A DNA stretch of 64,000 nt from positions 5,394,001 to 5,458,000 of the forward strand of contig NZ_CP108464.1 in the NCBI RefSeq assembly GCF_036226405.1. Reading direction: 5' to 3'. A program made the translations under genes and the position numbers. Of the stretch, positions 34,270 to 42,676 are shown piece after piece. Numbering within the stretch: position 1 is the stretch's first letter; the number at the start of each line of letters is the position of its first letter. The notes beneath the pieces are model-generated. The model saw only the letters and a list, made by a program, of their open reading frames with translations, had not been told where the DNA came from and did no database searches. The DNA comes from Streptomyces sp. NBC_01260 (lineage in GTDB: Bacteria > Actinomycetota > Actinomycetes > Streptomycetales > Streptomycetaceae).

Positions 34270-34860
34270 ATGCGTAAGAAGACAGGTGCGGCCCTGGTGG
34301 GCCTTGCGGTAGCGGGCGTCTCGATGTTCGCGACCAGCAGTGCCAGCAGCCACGGCTACACCGACAACCCCATCAGCCGTCAGAAGCTCTGTGCCAACGG
34401 CACGGTGACCGGCTGCGGCAACATCCAGTGGGAGCCGCAGAGCGTCGAGGGCCCCAAGGGCTTCCCGGCGGCCGGTCCCGCCGACGGCGCGATCTGTTCC
34501 GGTGGCCACGGCGAGTTCGCGCAGCTCGACGACCCGCGGGGCGGCAACTGGCCCGCCACCCACGTCACCGCGGGCCAGGGCTTCAGCTTCCGCTGGCAGT
34601 TCACCGCCCGGCACGCCACGACGGACTTCCGCTACTACATCACCAAGAACGGCTGGGACCCCACCAAGCCGCTCAAGCGCTCCGACCTGGAGTCGCAGCC
34701 GTTCATGACGGTGCCGTACAACAACCAGCAGCCCCCGGCCACGCTGACCCAGCAGGGCACCATTCCCACCCAGAAGACCGGGAAGCACATCATCCTGAGC
34801 GTCTGGAACATCGCGGACACGGCCAACGCGTTCTACTCGTGCTCCGATGTTCAGTTCTGA
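34270..34860 (+). CDS. lpmP: AA10 lytic polysaccharide monooxygenase
   Basis: A 196-residue secreted copper enzyme. The signal peptide ends SSASS, so the mature protein starts HGYTDNPISRQKLC with the N-terminal His of the copper histidine brace. The second His is in GNWPATHVTAGQGFSFRWQFT and the family ends IADTANAFYSCSDVQF. AA10 enzymes oxidatively cleave chitin or cellulose. The homologue near cslA in S. coelicolor/lividans was named LpmP and linked to glycan deposition; I use that symbol on position and length. Two DasR-like boxes upstream predict induction by N-acetylglucosamine signals. Confidence 0.94.
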   Translation: MRKKTGAALVGLAVAGVSMFATSSASSHGYTDNPISRQKLCANGTVTGCGNIQWEPQSVEGPKGFPAAGPADGAICSGGHGEFAQLDDPRGGNWPATHVTAGQGFSFRWQFTARHATTDFRYYITKNGWDPTKPLKRSDLESQPFMTVPYNNQQPPATLTQQGTIPTQKTGKHIILSVWNIADTANAFYSCSDVQF

Positions 34861-34886
34861 CGTATAGTCAGTTACCGTGCGGCGCC

Positions 34887-36563
34887 ATGAGGAGCGCAGG
34901 CACCGTCGCGGAGCTCGTACAGCGCCAATGGGGCGACCACCGGCCCGGACTGAGGTATGAGGACATCGTCCTCAGTCACCACCAGGTCGCCTCGGGCGCT
35001 GCCGCACGGGCCGCGCTCCTGGCGGATCTGCTGCCGGCGGGCAGCGAACCGCACCTCGGGGTGCTGCTCGACAACACCCCGGAATTTCCGCTGTGGTTGA
35101 GCGCGGCGGCCCTGGCCGGGGCCGCCGTCGCCGGCATCAACCCCACCCGTCGCGGCGCCGAACTGGCCCGCGACATCCTGCACACCGAATGCCGGGTACT
35201 GATCACCGAGCGCGCCCATCTGCCGCTGCTCGACGGCCTGGAGCTGCCGGGTGTCCGGGTGCTGGTCACCGACTCCGAGGCGTACGCCGGACTGCTCGCC
35301 CCCTACGCCGGGGCGGAGCCGGGCGACGCGGTCCTCGGCCGCCCCGGGCCCGGAACCCGGATGCTCCTCTACTTCACCTCGGGCTCCACCGGCGCGCCCA
35401 AGGCCGCCGTCTGCACCCAGGGGCGGCTCGCCGCGGCCGGTCAGTCGCTCGTCGACCACTTCGGGGTCCGGCGCGAGGACGTCCACTACATCTGCATGCC
35501 GATGTTCCACGGCAACGCGGTGATCGCCGACTGGGCACCCGCACTGGCCGGCGGCGCCGCCGTCGCGCTGCGCCGCCGCTTCTCGGCATCCGGCTTCCTC
35601 GCCGACGTACGCGCCCACGGGGCCACGTACTTCACCTATGTCGGCCGGGCCGTGCAGTACCTGCTGGCCACACCCGAGCGCCCCGACGACCGGGAGCACC
35701 CGCTGCGCACCGGCTTCGGCACCGAGGCGGGCGCCGTGGACGCGGCCCGTTTCCGGGAGCGGTTCGGGGTGCGGCTGACCGAGGGCTACGGCTCCTCGGA
35801 GGGCGGTGCGGCGATCCAGCGGACTCCGGACACCCCGGCGGGTGCGATCGGCCGGGCCTCGGACCGCGACGACCTCGCCGTCGTCGACCCTTCGAGCGGC
35901 CGCGAGCGGGTCGCCGCGGTCTTCGGCGAGGGTGGGAAGCTGCTCAACGGCGCCGCCGCGATAGGGGAGCTGGTCAACCGCGGCCGGACCCCGTTCGAGG
36001 GCTACTGGCGCAACGAGGAGGCGGACGCCGCCCGGGTGCGCGGCGGCTGGTACTGGACCGGTGACCTCTTCTTCCGCGACGCCGACGGCTTCCTCTACTT
36101 CGCGGGCCGGACCGAGGACCGGCTGCGGGTCGACAGCGAGAACCTGGCCGCCGCGATGATCGAGAACATCCTCGCCCGCTGGACGGACGCGGCGGCCGTG
36201 GCGGTCTACGCGGTGCCCGACCCGGTCGCGGGGGACCAGGTGATGGCGGCGCTGGCGCTGCGCGACGGGGTCCGGTTCGATCCGGCCGCGTTCGCCGCGT
36301 TCCTCCGGGACCAGCCCGACCTGGGGACGAAGATGGCGCCCCGGTTCGTACGGATCGTGCGAGCGATGCCGGTGACGGCGACGAACAAGGTGCACCGGGC
36401 CGGGCTGCGGCTGGCGGGATTCTGGTCCGGGGCCGCGGTGTGGTGCCGGGACCCGGAGGGCAGGTACGTCCCGTTCGGGGAGAAACAACTCGCAGCCCTT
36501 ACGACTGAGTTCCAGGAGCACGGACGCGTCGAGCTGCTGTCATCGGACGCCGGACGGGCGTGA
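34887..36563 (+). CDS. AMP-forming acyl-CoA synthetase
   Basis: A 558-residue adenylate-forming enzyme from ATG 34887. The P-loop is YFTSGSTGAPKAAV (about residues 158-171). Motif A5 is TEGYGSSEGG, motif A7 GWYWTGDLFFRDADGFLYF, then the hinge GRTEDRLRVDSENLAA. The A10 catalytic Lys is in PVTATNKVHRAGL. It most resembles fatty-acid/FATP-type ligases that activate a carboxylate to an acyl-adenylate and then acyl-CoA. The substrate is unknown. The last 24 bp overlap the convergent exporter gene at 36540, and a TATAGT at 34863 may be a -10 element. Confidence 0.92.
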   Translation: MRSAGTVAELVQRQWGDHRPGLRYEDIVLSHHQVASGAAARAALLADLLPAGSEPHLGVLLDNTPEFPLWLSAAALAGAAVAGINPTRRGAELARDILHTECRVLITERAHLPLLDGLELPGVRVLVTDSEAYAGLLAPYAGAEPGDAVLGRPGPGTRMLLYFTSGSTGAPKAAVCTQGRLAAAGQSLVDHFGVRREDVHYICMPMFHGNAVIADWAPALAGGAAVALRRRFSASGFLADVRAHGATYFTYVGRAVQYLLATPERPDDREHPLRTGFGTEAGAVDAARFRERFGVRLTEGYGSSEGGAAIQRTPDTPAGAIGRASDRDDLAVVDPSSGRERVAAVFGEGGKLLNGAAAIGELVNRGRTPFEGYWRNEEADAARVRGGWYWTGDLFFRDADGFLYFAGRTEDRLRVDSENLAAAMIENILARWTDAAAVAVYAVPDPVAGDQVMAALALRDGVRFDPAAFAAFLRDQPDLGTKMAPRFVRIVRAMPVTATNKVHRAGLRLAGFWSGAAVWCRDPEGRYVPFGEKQLAALTTEFQEHGRVELLSSDAGRA

Positions 36564-38045
36564 GAGGGCCGCCCGCCGCAGCTGCGTCACGGCAAGGACG
36601 GCCCCCGCCAGCAGGATCAGTGACCCCGCCACCGACGCGAACTGCATGCTGTGCACGAAGGCCTCCCGCCCGACCGAGATCAGTGAACCGTCGCCGGTGG
36701 ACAGCGCTCCGGGCAGCGTCCTGCGGGCCACGTCCGGCGCCGAGTCGGGCATCTCGGCGGTGTAGACCGCGGTCGCCACCGCGCCCAGGAGCGCCATCCC
36801 CATCGCCCCGCCGAACTCCTGCCCGGTCTCCAGCAGCGAGGCGGCCGTACTCGCCTTCTCCGGCGGGCTGGTGGACAGCGCCAGGTCCGAGACGAGCGCC
36901 ATCACGGTCACGATGCCGCTGCTCATCACGGCCGAGCCGACGAGCAGCAGCCACAGCGAGTCGGTGCCGGACAGGGCGAGGATCCCGAATCCGGCCGCCG
37001 CGATGACGAACCCGGCGCAGACGACATGGCTGCGCTCGGTCCGCTGGGCGATGGCCGTGGCGGCGGGCGCGGCCGCACCGACCGCCAGTGACGGTGCCAG
37101 GCTCCACAGCGAGGCCTCCATCGTGCCCATTCCGAGGACCGACTGGAGGTACTGGGTGGTGAAGAAGGCGGAGCCCATCATCGCGAAGGAGGCCAGCGCG
37201 TTCAGGCCGATCCCGGCGGCGAAGCCGCGGGCGCGGAACAGCTCGCGGCTGATCATCGCGTCGCTGCGGCCGCGCTGCCGGCGGACGAAGACCCAGCCGA
37301 TGGCCAGCCCGGCGAGGATGATCAGCCCGTTGCGCGCGTCCATGCCGTGGGCGGCGCTCTCCTTGACCCCGTAGACGACCGGCAGCACCGAACCCATCGA
37401 CAGCGGCACGCTGAGGAAGTCGAACCGCCCCGGGGCCGGGTCCTTGAACTCCGGCACCAGCACCGGCACCAGGACCAGCAGCAGCACCATCGCCGGCACA
37501 TTGATCAGGAAGACCGAACCCCACCAGAAGTGCTCCAGCATGACGCCACTGAGCACCGAGCCGAGCGCGATCCCGCCCGCCATGGCACCGGACCAGATAC
37601 CGACGGCCCGGCTGCGCTGCCGCTCGTCGCGGAACATGTTGCGCACCAGACCCATCGTGGACGGCATCAGCGTCGCACCGCCGATCCCCAGCAGGGCGCG
37701 GGTCGCGATGAGCATCTCGGGGCCGGTGGCGTAGGCGGCGCCGACCGAGGCCGCGCTGAAGGCGAAGGCGCCGATCATCAGCAGCTTGCGGCGGCCGATC
37801 CGGTCGCCGAGCGAGCCCATCGTGATGAGCAGGCCGGACAGGGCGAAGCCGTACACGTCGAAGATCCAGAGCTGCTGGGTGGCGCTGGGCGCGAGGTCCC
37901 GGTCGATGGACGGGATCGCGAAGAAGAGGACGGACACGTCCATCGAGACCAGGAGGAGAGGGAGCAGCAGGACCACGAAGGCGGTCCACTCCCTGCGGCC
38001 GGCAAGCTCGCCGGGGGCGGTGGCGGTGCTCGTAGGTGTTGTCAT
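36540..38045 (-). CDS. DHA2-family MFS drug exporter
   Basis: A 501-residue transporter with 14 predicted helices, starting at ATG 38045. The DHA2 motif D1 is seen in LLLVSMDVSVLFFAIPSIDRDL, the loop 2-3 motif in GSLGDRIGRRKLLMIG, and motif C in SGAMAGGIALGSVLSGVMLEHFWW. Such proteins expel drugs or natural products with protons. The promoter is unusual (13-bp repeats, leaderless; separate entries). No TetR regulator is adjacent; the closest regulator is the IclR protein beyond the tRNA. Confidence 0.95.
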   Translation of the reverse strand: MTTPTSTATAPGELAGRREWTAFVVLLLPLLLVSMDVSVLFFAIPSIDRDLAPSATQQLWIFDVYGFALSGLLITMGSLGDRIGRRKLLMIGAFAFSAASVGAAYATGPEMLIATRALLGIGGATLMPSTMGLVRNMFRDERQRSRAVGIWSGAMAGGIALGSVLSGVMLEHFWWGSVFLINVPAMVLLLVLVPVLVPEFKDPAPGRFDFLSVPLSMGSVLPVVYGVKESAAHGMDARNGLIILAGLAIGWVFVRRQRGRSDAMISRELFRARGFAAGIGLNALASFAMMGSAFFTTQYLQSVLGMGTMEASLWSLAPSLAVGAAAPAATAIAQRTERSHVVCAGFVIAAAGFGILALSGTDSLWLLLVGSAVMSSGIVTVMALVSDLALSTSPPEKASTAASLLETGQEFGGAMGMALLGAVATAVYTAEMPDSAPDVARRTLPGALSTGDGSLISVGREAFVHSMQFASVAGSLILLAGAVLAVTQLRRAALSRPSGVR

Positions 38046-38051
38046 GTCAGG

Positions 38052-38080
38052 AATATACGAGCGTGTAAAACGGTTGTCTA
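38052..38080 (-). promoter_or_regulatory. Leaderless promoter of the MFS exporter
   Basis: On the minus strand, -35 TAGACA (38080-38075) and -10 TATATT (38057-38052) are spaced by exactly 17 bp. Only six bases separate the -10 from the ATG, so transcription should begin at the start codon itself. Confidence 0.7.
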
Positions 38081-38139
38081 GTACGTATGTGTAAAACGAA
38101 CGTGTAAAACCGATGTGTAAGACGCTTGTCTGGCGTCGA
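38062..38139. repeat. Six 13-bp-periodic direct repeats in the exporter promoter
   Basis: Units starting at 38062, 38075, 38088, 38101, 38114 and 38127 share the form (C/T)GTGTAAAACGNA. Units 1, 3, 4 and 5 are close copies; 2 and 6 are alike (TGTCTRG...) and diverged. Unit 1 fills the -35/-10 spacer. This is iteron-like regulator binding architecture. Confidence 0.75.
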
Positions 38140-38152
38140 GGGCAGCACAAAA

Positions 38153-38193
38153 CACACGAGGCGGTCTCCGTTGAACGGAGACCGCCTCGTGTG
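38153..38193 (-). terminator. Terminator of the second tRNA-Lys gene
   Basis: A perfect 18-bp stem, CACACGAGGCGGTCTCCG against CGGAGACCGCCTCGTGTG, with loop TTGAA, directly after the tRNA 3' end on the minus strand. Confidence 0.9.
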
Positions 38194-38200
38194 GTGTCTG

Positions 38201-38274
38201 TGCGCCGCCAGGGACTCGAACCCCGGACCCGCTGATTAAGAGTCAGCTGCTCTAACCAACTGAGCTAGCGGCGC
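38201..38274 (-). tRNA. tRNA-Lys (anticodon CUU), second copy
   Basis: Sequence identical over all 74 nt to the gene at 30703-30776, including the encoded discriminator A and absence of CCA. It lies between the IclR gene and the exporter promoter with its own terminator. Confidence 0.97.
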
Positions 38275-38357
38275 GTGCTGACTCGAAAATAATACCTGGT
38301 CCTCAGGGGTGCCGATGACACGTGTCCCGGCCCCCCGCTTCAAGCGCCTTTGGAGCG

Positions 38358-39116
38358 CTACAGGGCCAGGGACAGCAGCACCGGTGCCGCGCGCCGGTTC
38401 AGCGTGTCCGCCGCCTCGCGCAGGCGATGCGCGTCCTCGATCGGCAGCGAGAGCGCCAGGCATCCCGCCGAGGCCCCCGCGGTCAGCGGCACCGCCGCGC
38501 ACACCGTGCCGACCGCGTACTCCTGGAGGTCGAGCACCGGGACCGTCGCCGGCTGGCTGTCCAGTTTGGAGAAGAGGACCTGCTCGCTCGTGATGGTCCG
38601 CGACGTCAGCCGCGCGGTCTTGTGCCGCGAAATGTGGTCGCGGCGTCCGTTCTGGTCCAGCTGGGTCAGCAGGCACTTGCCGAACGCCGACGCATGGGCC
38701 GCGGACCGGAAGTCCACCCACTCGTTGACCGCCGGGGTGCGCGGACCGTCGGCGAACTGGGTGACCCGGATCTCGCCGTCCACGTACCGGCTGATGTAGA
38801 TCGCGGCACCGACCGAGTCGCGCAGCTGCATCAGCGCCTGCTGGAGCCGGGCCTCCACGGCCTGTCTGCGCGCCGCACCGGAGCCGAGCAGCAACAGTGA
38901 GGCGCCGGTCACGTACGCGCCGTCGGTGATCTGCTCGACGTACCCCTCGCGGCGCAGCATGAGCAGGAGGGAGGCGAGATGCCCCACGGGCAGTCCCGTC
39001 TCCCGGGCGATCTGGGCGTCCGTCACGCCGTTGCCGTGCTTGGAGACCGTTTCGAGGACACGAAGGGCGTACTGCACCGAATGGAACGGCGCGGTCGGTT
39101 CGGGCTTCAACGCCAC
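38358..39116 (-). CDS. IclR-type transcriptional regulator
   Basis: A 252-residue protein. The N-terminal winged helix (SVQYALRVLETVSKHGNGVT, then DAQIARETGLPVGHLASLL) is followed by an IclR effector domain with the typical AAHASAFGKCLLTQL segment and C-terminal TVCAAVPLTAGASAGCLALSLP. IclR regulators respond to small carboxylates and aromatic acids. It follows the ehu importer operon on the same strand, 166 bp after ehuA, so ectoine uptake is the most likely target, though control of the exporter is possible. Confidence 0.9.
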   Translation of the reverse strand: MALKPEPTAPFHSVQYALRVLETVSKHGNGVTDAQIARETGLPVGHLASLLLMLRREGYVEQITDGAYVTGASLLLLGSGAARRQAVEARLQQALMQLRDSVGAAIYISRYVDGEIRVTQFADGPRTPAVNEWVDFRSAAHASAFGKCLLTQLDQNGRRDHISRHKTARLTSRTITSEQVLFSKLDSQPATVPVLDLQEYAVGTVCAAVPLTAGASAGCLALSLPIEDAHRLREAADTLNRRAAPVLLSLAL

Positions 39117-39282
39117 GGTTTCCCCCTACCAGGTTGTGACCGCAAGCTGCGCCCTCACGATAGCCGCCAAGGGCCTCTTCAGGGGCGGGTGTTGACGACT
39201 CGGCGGTGCGCCCCGGCCCTGCGAGCTGGGGCGCACTCGTCTGGCATGTGCCGGAGTCATTGGCGATCGACGGATGCCGAGG

Positions 39283-40134
39283 TCACAGCACCGCGTTGAG
39301 GAATTCGCGCGTACGTTCGTGCTCCGGATCGGAGAAGATTTTTTCCGGCGGTCCCGACTCCACGACCCTCCCGGCGTCGAACATCAGTACCTTCTCCGAG
39401 ACGTCCCGGGCGAAGTTCATCTCGTGGGTCACGCAGAGCATGGTGATGTCGGTGTTCCTGGCGATGTCGCCCAGCAGCTCCAGTACGCCCGCCACCAGCT
39501 CCGGGTCGAGCGCGGACGTGACCTCGTCCAGGAGCAGGATCTCCGGCTCCATCGCCAGCGCCCGCGCGATCGCGACCCGCTGCTGCTGGCCGCCGGAGAG
39601 CTGGGAGGGGTGGGCGTCGGTCTTCGCGGACAGCCCGACCAGATCGAGCAGCTCCCGGGCCCGGGCCTCCGCCTTGTCGCGGTCCATGCCCAGGACGTTG
39701 ACCGGTGCCTCGGTGATGTTCTGGAGCACCTTCATGTTCGGGAAGAGGTTGAACTGCTGGAAGACCATCCCGATCTTCTTCCGCGCCTCGCGCAGATGCT
39801 TCTCGGACGCCGGCTTCAGCGAGCCGTCCGCCCCCCGCATATGGGTCAGCGGGTCGCCGTTGATCCGGATCACGCCGTCGCTGACCTTCTCCAGCGTCAT
39901 CAGCAGCCGCAGGATCGTGGTCTTGCCCGAGCCGCTGGGCCCGATCAGGGTGACGTGCTCGCCGCGCTCGACCGTGAAGTCCAGCTGGTCGAGGACGACG
40001 TGGTCGCCGTACTGCTTGACCACCTTGTCGAAGCGGACCAGCGGGTGCCCGCCGTCCATGGAGGCGGGGGCGGCCACGACGTCCTCGGGCGCCGTGGCCG
40101 CGGTCTTCTGCAAGGGGAGAGGTTCAGTGGCCAA
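39283..40134 (-). CDS. ehuA: Ectoine/hydroxyectoine ABC transporter ATP-binding protein
   Basis: A 283-residue ABC ATPase of the polar amino-acid type. Walker A is GPSGSGKTT (about residues 64-72), signature LSGGQQQRVAIARALA, Walker B LLLDEVTSALDPE, and the switch His in CVTHEMNFARDV. It has an extended N-terminus (about 25 residues, PLPLQKTAATAPEDV) before the domain. Assignment to EhuA rests on its partners, the binding protein and two permeases matching the EhuBCD set. Its start lies 10 bp inside the ehuD gene. Confidence 0.88.
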   Translation of the reverse strand: MATEPLPLQKTAATAPEDVVAAPASMDGGHPLVRFDKVVKQYGDHVVLDQLDFTVERGEHVTLIGPSGSGKTTILRLLMTLEKVSDGVIRINGDPLTHMRGADGSLKPASEKHLREARKKIGMVFQQFNLFPNMKVLQNITEAPVNVLGMDRDKAEARARELLDLVGLSAKTDAHPSQLSGGQQQRVAIARALAMEPEILLLDEVTSALDPELVAGVLELLGDIARNTDITMLCVTHEMNFARDVSEKVLMFDAGRVVESGPPEKIFSDPEHERTREFLNAVL

Positions 40135-40768
40135 GGCGCTTCTCCAGCTTTCTCATCAACAGCGAGGTCGGGTAGCTCGCGACCAGGAAGAGCACTCCGG
40201 CGAGCGTGAACACCTCGGTGTACACGAAGTGCCCGGCCCCGTACTCACGGGCTTTGAAGACCATCTCCTGCACCGTGATCACGGCGAGGAACGGGGTCTC
40301 CTTGAACATCAGGATCGCGTAGTTCCCGAGGGCGGGCAGTACGTTGCGCACCGCCTGCGGCAGGATCACCGCCTGCCAGGTCCGCCGGGGCGACATCGAC
40401 AGGGCCCGGCAGGCCTCCCACTGCCCCTTCGGGACGCTGTCGATCCCGGCGCGGTACACCTCGGAGGTGTACGTGGCGTAGTGGACGCCCAGCACCACGA
40501 TGCCGATGGTCAGCGGCTCCACCGAGCTGAACACGGCGGCCGCGCCGACCAGTTGGATCAGCAGCGGGGTGGAGCGGATGAACTCCATCACGATCTTCAC
40601 CGGCACGGTCACCAACCGGCTCGGGGCCCGTCCGGCGACCGCGATCGCCAGCCCGAGCACGGCGGCGACCACCGTGCCCAGCAGGGTGGCCAGCAAGGTG
40701 ACCTTGAACCCCTGGAGGAGCAGGGGCAGGGCCTCGCCGACGGCGTCCCATTTGAATCCCTCGTTCAC
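40124..40768 (-). CDS. ehuD: Ectoine/hydroxyectoine ABC transporter permease EhuD
   Basis: A 214-residue His/Glu/Gln-type amino-acid permease. An amphipathic start precedes helices such as LLLQGFKVTLLATLLGTVVA, and the EAA loop is EACRALSMSPRRTWQAVILPQAV. It pairs with EhuC to form the membrane channel. Its ATG overlaps the ehuC stop (ATGA). Confidence 0.87.
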   Translation of the reverse strand: MNEGFKWDAVGEALPLLLQGFKVTLLATLLGTVVAAVLGLAIAVAGRAPSRLVTVPVKIVMEFIRSTPLLIQLVGAAAVFSSVEPLTIGIVVLGVHYATYTSEVYRAGIDSVPKGQWEACRALSMSPRRTWQAVILPQAVRNVLPALGNYAILMFKETPFLAVITVQEMVFKAREYGAGHFVYTEVFTLAGVLFLVASYPTSLLMRKLEKRLGH

Positions 40769-41499
40769 CGGGCACCTCCGGCGGCCGCTGCCGTCACGGC
40801 GCTGCGGGACTTCAGCAGGCTGCGCCCGCCGGTCTCCAGGCCGAGCCGCCGTTTGGCGGACCGCTCCAGCAGGTTCATCAGCAGGGTCAGCGCGTACGCC
40901 AGCACGAAGTAGCAGGCCAGCAGGGTCACATAGGCGGTGAGGGTCTCACCCGTACGGCTGCGCAGCTTCTCGACCGCGGTCATCAGGTCGGCCGCCGAGA
41001 TGAGCCACAGCAGCGGCGTGCACTTCAGCAGCTGGATCAGCAGGTTGGTGAGGGAGGGGAGCATCTGCACCCACGCCTGCGGAAGGATCACCTTGCGCAT
41101 CCGGTGCAGCGGCGTCATGTTCAGCGCGATCGTCGCCTCGTACTGGGCGCGCGGCACGGAGTTGATCGCCCCGCGCACCACCTCGGCCCCGTACGCACCG
41201 TAGTTGAGGCCGAAGGCGAGGACGCCGCAGAGCAGCGGCGACAGCTCGTACCCCGTGAGCGGCGGCATCGCGTAGTAGAACCAGAACAGCTGGACGTACA
41301 GCGAGGTGCCGCGGAAGAACTCCACCACCACGCGCGAGACGCCCCGCGACAGCAGCAGCCGGCTGATCGACATCAGCCCGAGGACGAACGACAGCACCAG
41401 GGCCAGCAGTGCGCCCAGGATCGTGGCCTCCAGGGTCACCCACAGACCCGAGCGCAACTGTGGGAGATCGTCCATGAAGGCGGAGAAGAAATCACTCAT
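40765..41499 (-). CDS. ehuC: Ectoine/hydroxyectoine ABC transporter permease EhuC
   Basis: A 244-residue amino-acid type permease with helices including WVTLEATILGALLALVLSFV and the EAA loop EATIALNMTPLHRMRKVILP. The C-terminus is basic and extended (RLGLETGGRSLLKSRSA). It lies 19 bp after ehuB and overlaps ehuD by four bases, so the four genes form one operon ehuB-ehuC-ehuD-ehuA. Confidence 0.87.
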   Translation of the reverse strand: MSDFFSAFMDDLPQLRSGLWVTLEATILGALLALVLSFVLGLMSISRLLLSRGVSRVVVEFFRGTSLYVQLFWFYYAMPPLTGYELSPLLCGVLAFGLNYGAYGAEVVRGAINSVPRAQYEATIALNMTPLHRMRKVILPQAWVQMLPSLTNLLIQLLKCTPLLWLISAADLMTAVEKLRSRTGETLTAYVTLLACYFVLAYALTLLMNLLERSAKRRLGLETGGRSLLKSRSAVTAAAAGGAR

Positions 41500-41518
41500 G
41501 CGGTGGGTTCCGTCCCTG

Positions 41519-42421
41519 TCAGCCCTTGCACAGATCGGCCGTCTTCAGGGTGGCCGGCGGGAGCTCGGTGGCCCCGAAGCCGTAGTCCTGGAGCAGGCTC
41601 ACATAGCGCGACCTGTCGGAGACGATCTTCTTCAGCTCGCGGTTGAAGGCGTCCCGCAGTTCCTCGTTGCCCTTGCGGAAGACGGCGCCGCCGGGGCTGT
41701 ACTGCTTCTTCCCGTCGAGCTCCGGCAGGAAGGCGTCGGTGACCTCGGTGCCCGCGTTGGTCTTGGCGAGCCAGCGCAGCGAGATGCCGGTCAGCAGGAA
41801 CGCGTCGATCCGGCCGCCCTTGACCGCGTCCGCGCCGTCCTGCGGCTTCTGCAGGGTCTTGATCTTGTCCTTGGATATGCCCGCGCCCTTGGCGTACGAG
41901 TCCTCGACCGCGCCCGCCATCACACCGATGGTGACCCCGGCCGCCTTCGCGGACGCCAGATCGGTGATCTTCTTCGGGTTGCCCCTCTTCACCATCATCG
42001 CGGTCGGCGAGATGAACTCCGGCTCCGAGAAAAGTGCGTTGGCGCAGCGCTCCGGGGTGATCGCCATACCGGCGCTGACCACGTCGTACTTGCTGGCCTG
42101 CAGGCCCGGGATCAGCCCGTCCCACTCGGAGAGGGTGGGCCTCAGCTCGTCGACACCCAGCGCCTTGAAGATCTCCCGGTGCAGGGTGGGCGCCTCGCCC
42201 TTGAGCTGCTTGCCCTCCATGTACCCGTACGGGGCCTCGTCGGCGTACGCGACCCGGACGAAACCCTGCTTGCGGAGCTTGGCGAGGGCTCCCTCGCCGT
42301 CCGCGGAGTCGGCGCCGGTCTTGCTGCAAGCGGTGAGCAGGCCGGGGACGACGAGCAGACCGCCCACGGCCGCCGATCGGTTGAGAAAGCCCCGGCGGGA
42401 CAGGTTCGGGAAGTCAGCCAT
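41519..42421 (-). CDS. ehuB: Ectoine/hydroxyectoine-binding lipoprotein EhuB
   Basis: A 300-residue exported binding protein with a combined signal: twin arginine (LSRRGFLNRSAAVGG) and lipobox LTAC. The mature part is a type 2 periplasmic-binding fold: VRVAYADEAPYGYMEGKQLK, LSEWDGLIPGLQASKYDVVS and GMAITPERCANALFSEPEFI, which match EhuB proteins. It captures the compatible solutes ectoine and hydroxyectoine for use as osmoprotectant or nutrient. ATG 42421 begins MADFPNLSRRGF. Confidence 0.9.
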   Translation of the reverse strand: MADFPNLSRRGFLNRSAAVGGLLVVPGLLTACSKTGADSADGEGALAKLRKQGFVRVAYADEAPYGYMEGKQLKGEAPTLHREIFKALGVDELRPTLSEWDGLIPGLQASKYDVVSAGMAITPERCANALFSEPEFISPTAMMVKRGNPKKITDLASAKAAGVTIGVMAGAVEDSYAKGAGISKDKIKTLQKPQDGADAVKGGRIDAFLLTGISLRWLAKTNAGTEVTDAFLPELDGKKQYSPGGAVFRKGNEELRDAFNRELKKIVSDRSRYVSLLQDYGFGATELPPATLKTADLCKG

Positions 42422-42676
42422 GGTTCGCAGTCTCCTGGAAGGTTCGAACAGTCCGGACAGGGTGAACGCTGCCCGATCCCGTACGTCTATGCAGGAAGAG
42501 GCCGCATGTAACCGAACGGTGGCCGGAGGGTGACCTTCCCGTGTCTGAAGGTGGGCGGAGCGCGACGGGATGGGTGCGGGGCGTATTTCCTTGCGAGATG
42601 GGACGGATGACGGGGTGTTATCAGTAGATGTCCGCAATGGGGTGCTGAAGTCGGCATCGAGCGGGCCGGGTTGGGG

